From: Pseudomonadota bacterium
Lineage (GTDB): Bacteria > Pseudomonadota > Alphaproteobacteria > Rhizobiales > Xanthobacteraceae
Length of the DNA: 5,114 nt
NCBI GenBank assembly: GCA_021779635.1
Contig: JAJYAH010000571.1
Location: 1 to 5,114, forward strand
Reading direction: 5' to 3'
The notes below the pieces were generated by a model that was given only the letters and a program-made list of their open reading frames with translations, ran no database searches and was not told the DNA's origin. Below, one piece after another: positions 3,356-5,114 of the stretch (within the stretch, counting starts at the first letter, position 1; the number at the start of each line of letters is the position of its first letter). The position numbers and the translations under genes were made by a program.

Positions 3356-5114
3356 TTATGATGCAGCGGGCGTCGCACCCAGCGCAGTCAGTAGCGAGCG
3401 CGCCTCAACCAGGTCTCTGGTCGCGAACCCTTCCGTGAATCGCAGGTAAATCGGCTCAAGAAGGTCTCTGGCTTCGTTGCCGCGGCCTTGCTGCTTCATT
3501 AATCGAGCGAAGCTTGTTGCCGTCCTGAGTTCCCAGGAAAGGGCGTTCTGCTTACGAGACCAATCGAGTGAGCTTCCAAATAGAGCCCCGGCCGAGACAA
3601 CCGCCTCCGGTTCGTTTTGTCTTAGTACCAGTTCACCCTTGATCCGCATTAGTTCGGCGACGTACCAGCGATCGTCATCCCTTTGGGATTGGTCCAGAGC
3701 CTCATCAATAGTCGCGATGGCTCCGCGCTGGGCGCCTGCGTTGAACAGGCCCAAGGCCAGATTGCCGAGGAAGACAAGATATTGGCTTTGGAAACCCGAC
3801 TTCGCGAACCCCTTTAGGCCATCGCGAAGGAGCGACAGACCGTTCGTCGTGTCGGCCCTTCGAATCCCCAGAATTCCTGCATAACACTGCCCCCACACCC
3901 GCATCGGTCGGAACGTTTCCGCCCGCTGAAACATTCTTGAGATCAGTTCTTCCGTAACGCCGAAATCTCCGCACTCAAGCGAAAGAGGGCACACACCGAA
4001 GGCGAGCGCATAGAGAAGAGAGAAGTCGTCGTTTAGCGTCATCGCATCATCAAGAGCGCGGTTGCAAACGGCCCTTGCCTGATCGGGAAATCCCAGAAGC
4101 CAGAGGATCTGGGCATAAAACGTTCGCCCAGCCACATGTTGATCGAATTGATATCGCTGGATATGAACCCGGCCGGGCGGCGCGACATAGCCCCGCAGCA
4201 TGTTTTCGATATGTACTCGCGCACGAGTCTGGTCACCCAGGAGATGCAGGGTTATTCCGAGAACCCGCTCCCCGACGAACCGATCGGCTGCCGCCACGAC
4301 TCCGTCAGGGAGCGTGGCCAATCGAGTAGCGACTTGCAACGCCCCCCGGAAGTCGCGGTTGAAATAGCGTCCAACCCAGAGCCCCCACAAACTCCTGAGC
4401 CGATATTCGCTGTCATCCAGTTCCTCAGCCAAATCGGCTACGCGCGACCAGGCACCATCAAGTTTCGATGCGTCACCGGTCGACTCCATGTGCGCAAGCG
4501 CCAGTCTAGCGAAGAGGAGCATGTCGCGACGTGCGTCGCGGCGCACTACCCGTTCGGCAATCAGGGCGATGGCTTGTTCGATCCGTTCCCTGCATTCATC
4601 GATCAGCAAGTGGTGGATCCATATGGGCGTGGCCGCCGCCGTAAGGTCGACCGCCAGCGTCGGGTCACCACGGTCGCCGTGGGCCCAATCCAGCGCGGCA
4701 CGCACCTCGTTTATTACAGGGCCGTGAACCGCTGTCCACGCTTCCGTCACGCCGATCATTCGATCAAGCTTGGCGGAATCGGCTCCGCTCGAGCTCAATG
4801 ATTTAGTGTCAATGCGATCGAGAAGCTCCCGATAATAGACCGCGTGGCGGTGCGCAATTCGGTCCGCGTCGCCACTTTCGATAAGCTTTTGCAAGGCATA
4901 GGCACGGGTCGTATCCAATAGTCGGTAATGCGTAGTCTCGCTAGTATCCGCCGCTACAAGGGATTTCGTTACGAGGCCGGCCATGGAAGAAATGAGCAGC
5001 GCGTCGTCGACGTCGTTCCCTGCCGCAACCGAACGGGCCGCTTCAAGCGTGAAGGTCCCTGCGAATATGGATAGCCGGCGCAGGACGGTCCGCTCGAGCT
5101 CCTTCAGCAGTTCA
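3356..5114 (-). CDS. Winged-helix / ATPase-type regulator, C-terminal part (enters from right edge)
   Basis: The frame is open from the right edge (codon 5113-5111) to TAA 3358-3356, giving 585 residues. The ATG at 4984 is internal: the 43 residues before it (ELLKELERTVLRRLSIFAG onwards) are the helical domain that follows the NB-ARC ATPase in this family. Visible residues 63-73 (YRLLDTTRAYA) and about 135-144 (NEVRAALDWA) are family hallmarks. From about residue 195 the protein is a run of TPR-like helical pairs, for example LLFARLALAHME, GERVLGITLHLLGDQTRARVHIE and GNLALGLFNAGAQRGAIATIDEAL. It ends LLTALGATPAAS. The missing N-terminus should carry a P-loop ATPase and, by analogy with the left gene, a winged helix. 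The tail probably binds the signal or a partner; that is inference. The large plus-strand frames opposite (3477-3884, 4136-4801) are antisense shadows. Confidence 0.92.
   Translation of the reverse strand, partial: ELLKELERTVLRRLSIFAGTFTLEAARSVAAGNDVDDALLISSMAGLVTKSLVAADTSETTHYRLLDTTRAYALQKLIESGDADRIAHRHAVYYRELLDRIDTKSLSSSGADSAKLDRMIGVTEAWTAVHGPVINEVRAALDWAHGDRGDPTLAVDLTAAATPIWIHHLLIDECRERIEQAIALIAERVVRRDARRDMLLFARLALAHMESTGDASKLDGAWSRVADLAEELDDSEYRLRSLWGLWVGRYFNRDFRGALQVATRLATLPDGVVAAADRFVGERVLGITLHLLGDQTRARVHIENMLRGYVAPPGRVHIQRYQFDQHVAGRTFYAQILWLLGFPDQARAVCNRALDDAMTLNDDFSLLYALAFGVCPLSLECGDFGVTEELISRMFQRAETFRPMRVWGQCYAGILGIRRADTTNGLSLLRDGLKGFAKSGFQSQYLVFLGNLALGLFNAGAQRGAIATIDEALDQSQRDDDRWYVAELMRIKGELVLRQNEPEAVVSAGALFGSSLDWSRKQNALSWELRTATSFARLMKQQGRGNEARDLLEPIYLRFTEGFATRDLVEARSLLTALGATPAAS

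Noticed and set aside
3334..3357. Plus-strand terminator GCGTG-loop-CACGC followed by TTTT next to the right regulator's stop
   Set aside because: The stem is only 5 bp and no plus-strand gene ends there.
4136..4801. 221-codon plus-strand frame (also 3477-3884, 4075-4329, 4488-4727)
   Set aside because: These are antisense to the right regulator's helical-repeat region and are expected shadows of GC-rich coding DNA.
1..5114. The two regulator parts as one gene split by an insertion
   Set aside because: On the minus strand the C-terminal part comes before the N-terminal part, so an insertion cannot explain the order; they are two genes.
1..5114. CRISPR array, tRNA, rRNA or intact insertion sequence
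   Set aside because: I saw no regularly spaced repeats, no tRNA-like folds and no transposase motifs or terminal inverted repeats.

Overview
The window looks like chromosomal DNA of an alphaproteobacterium in the Bradyrhizobium / Nitrobacteraceae group. This rests on a fairly GC-rich base composition with G/C-ending codons, on the regulator family at both edges (OmpR-type winged helix fused to an NB-ARC-like ATPase and a helical-repeat tail, much expanded in Bradyrhizobium), and on a short secreted protein of a type I associate with that group. The organism is inferred from protein style; no marker gene is present.

Layout. Positions 1-862 (minus strand) hold the first 287 residues of a winged-helix/ATPase regulator that runs off the left edge. 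Its upstream region (863-993) has a good sigma70-like promoter and a leader with a long imperfect hairpin enclosing a 12-codon reading frame. Positions 1303-1662 (plus) encode a 119-residue exported protein. From about 1663 to 2461 no intact gene is convincing, but short coding-like pieces in several frames suggest decayed genes. Positions 2462-2713 (minus) encode an 83-residue exported peptide with a strong ribosome binding site; its stop is overlapped by the start of a broken downstream reading frame (2194-2469). Upstream of it lies a striking dyad (2774-2793) that contains a near-consensus FNR/FixK-type box, followed by a divergent plus-strand promoter and a doubtful 67-codon frame (2921-3124). 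A rho-independent terminator at 3142-3173 points in the minus direction and probably ends transcription of the last gene, 3356-5114 (minus), the C-terminal 585 residues of a second winged-helix/ATPase-type regulator whose N-terminus lies beyond the right edge.

How the parts fit. Two paralogous one-component regulators in the same orientation bracket about 2.5 kb that carries two small exported proteins and decayed coding sequence. In this family the DNA-binding domain and ATPase switch sit in one polypeptide, with a helical-repeat tail thought to sense a ligand or partner. Whether either regulator controls the small exported proteins cannot be read from the sequence. There is no CRISPR array, tRNA, rRNA or intact insertion sequence in the window.
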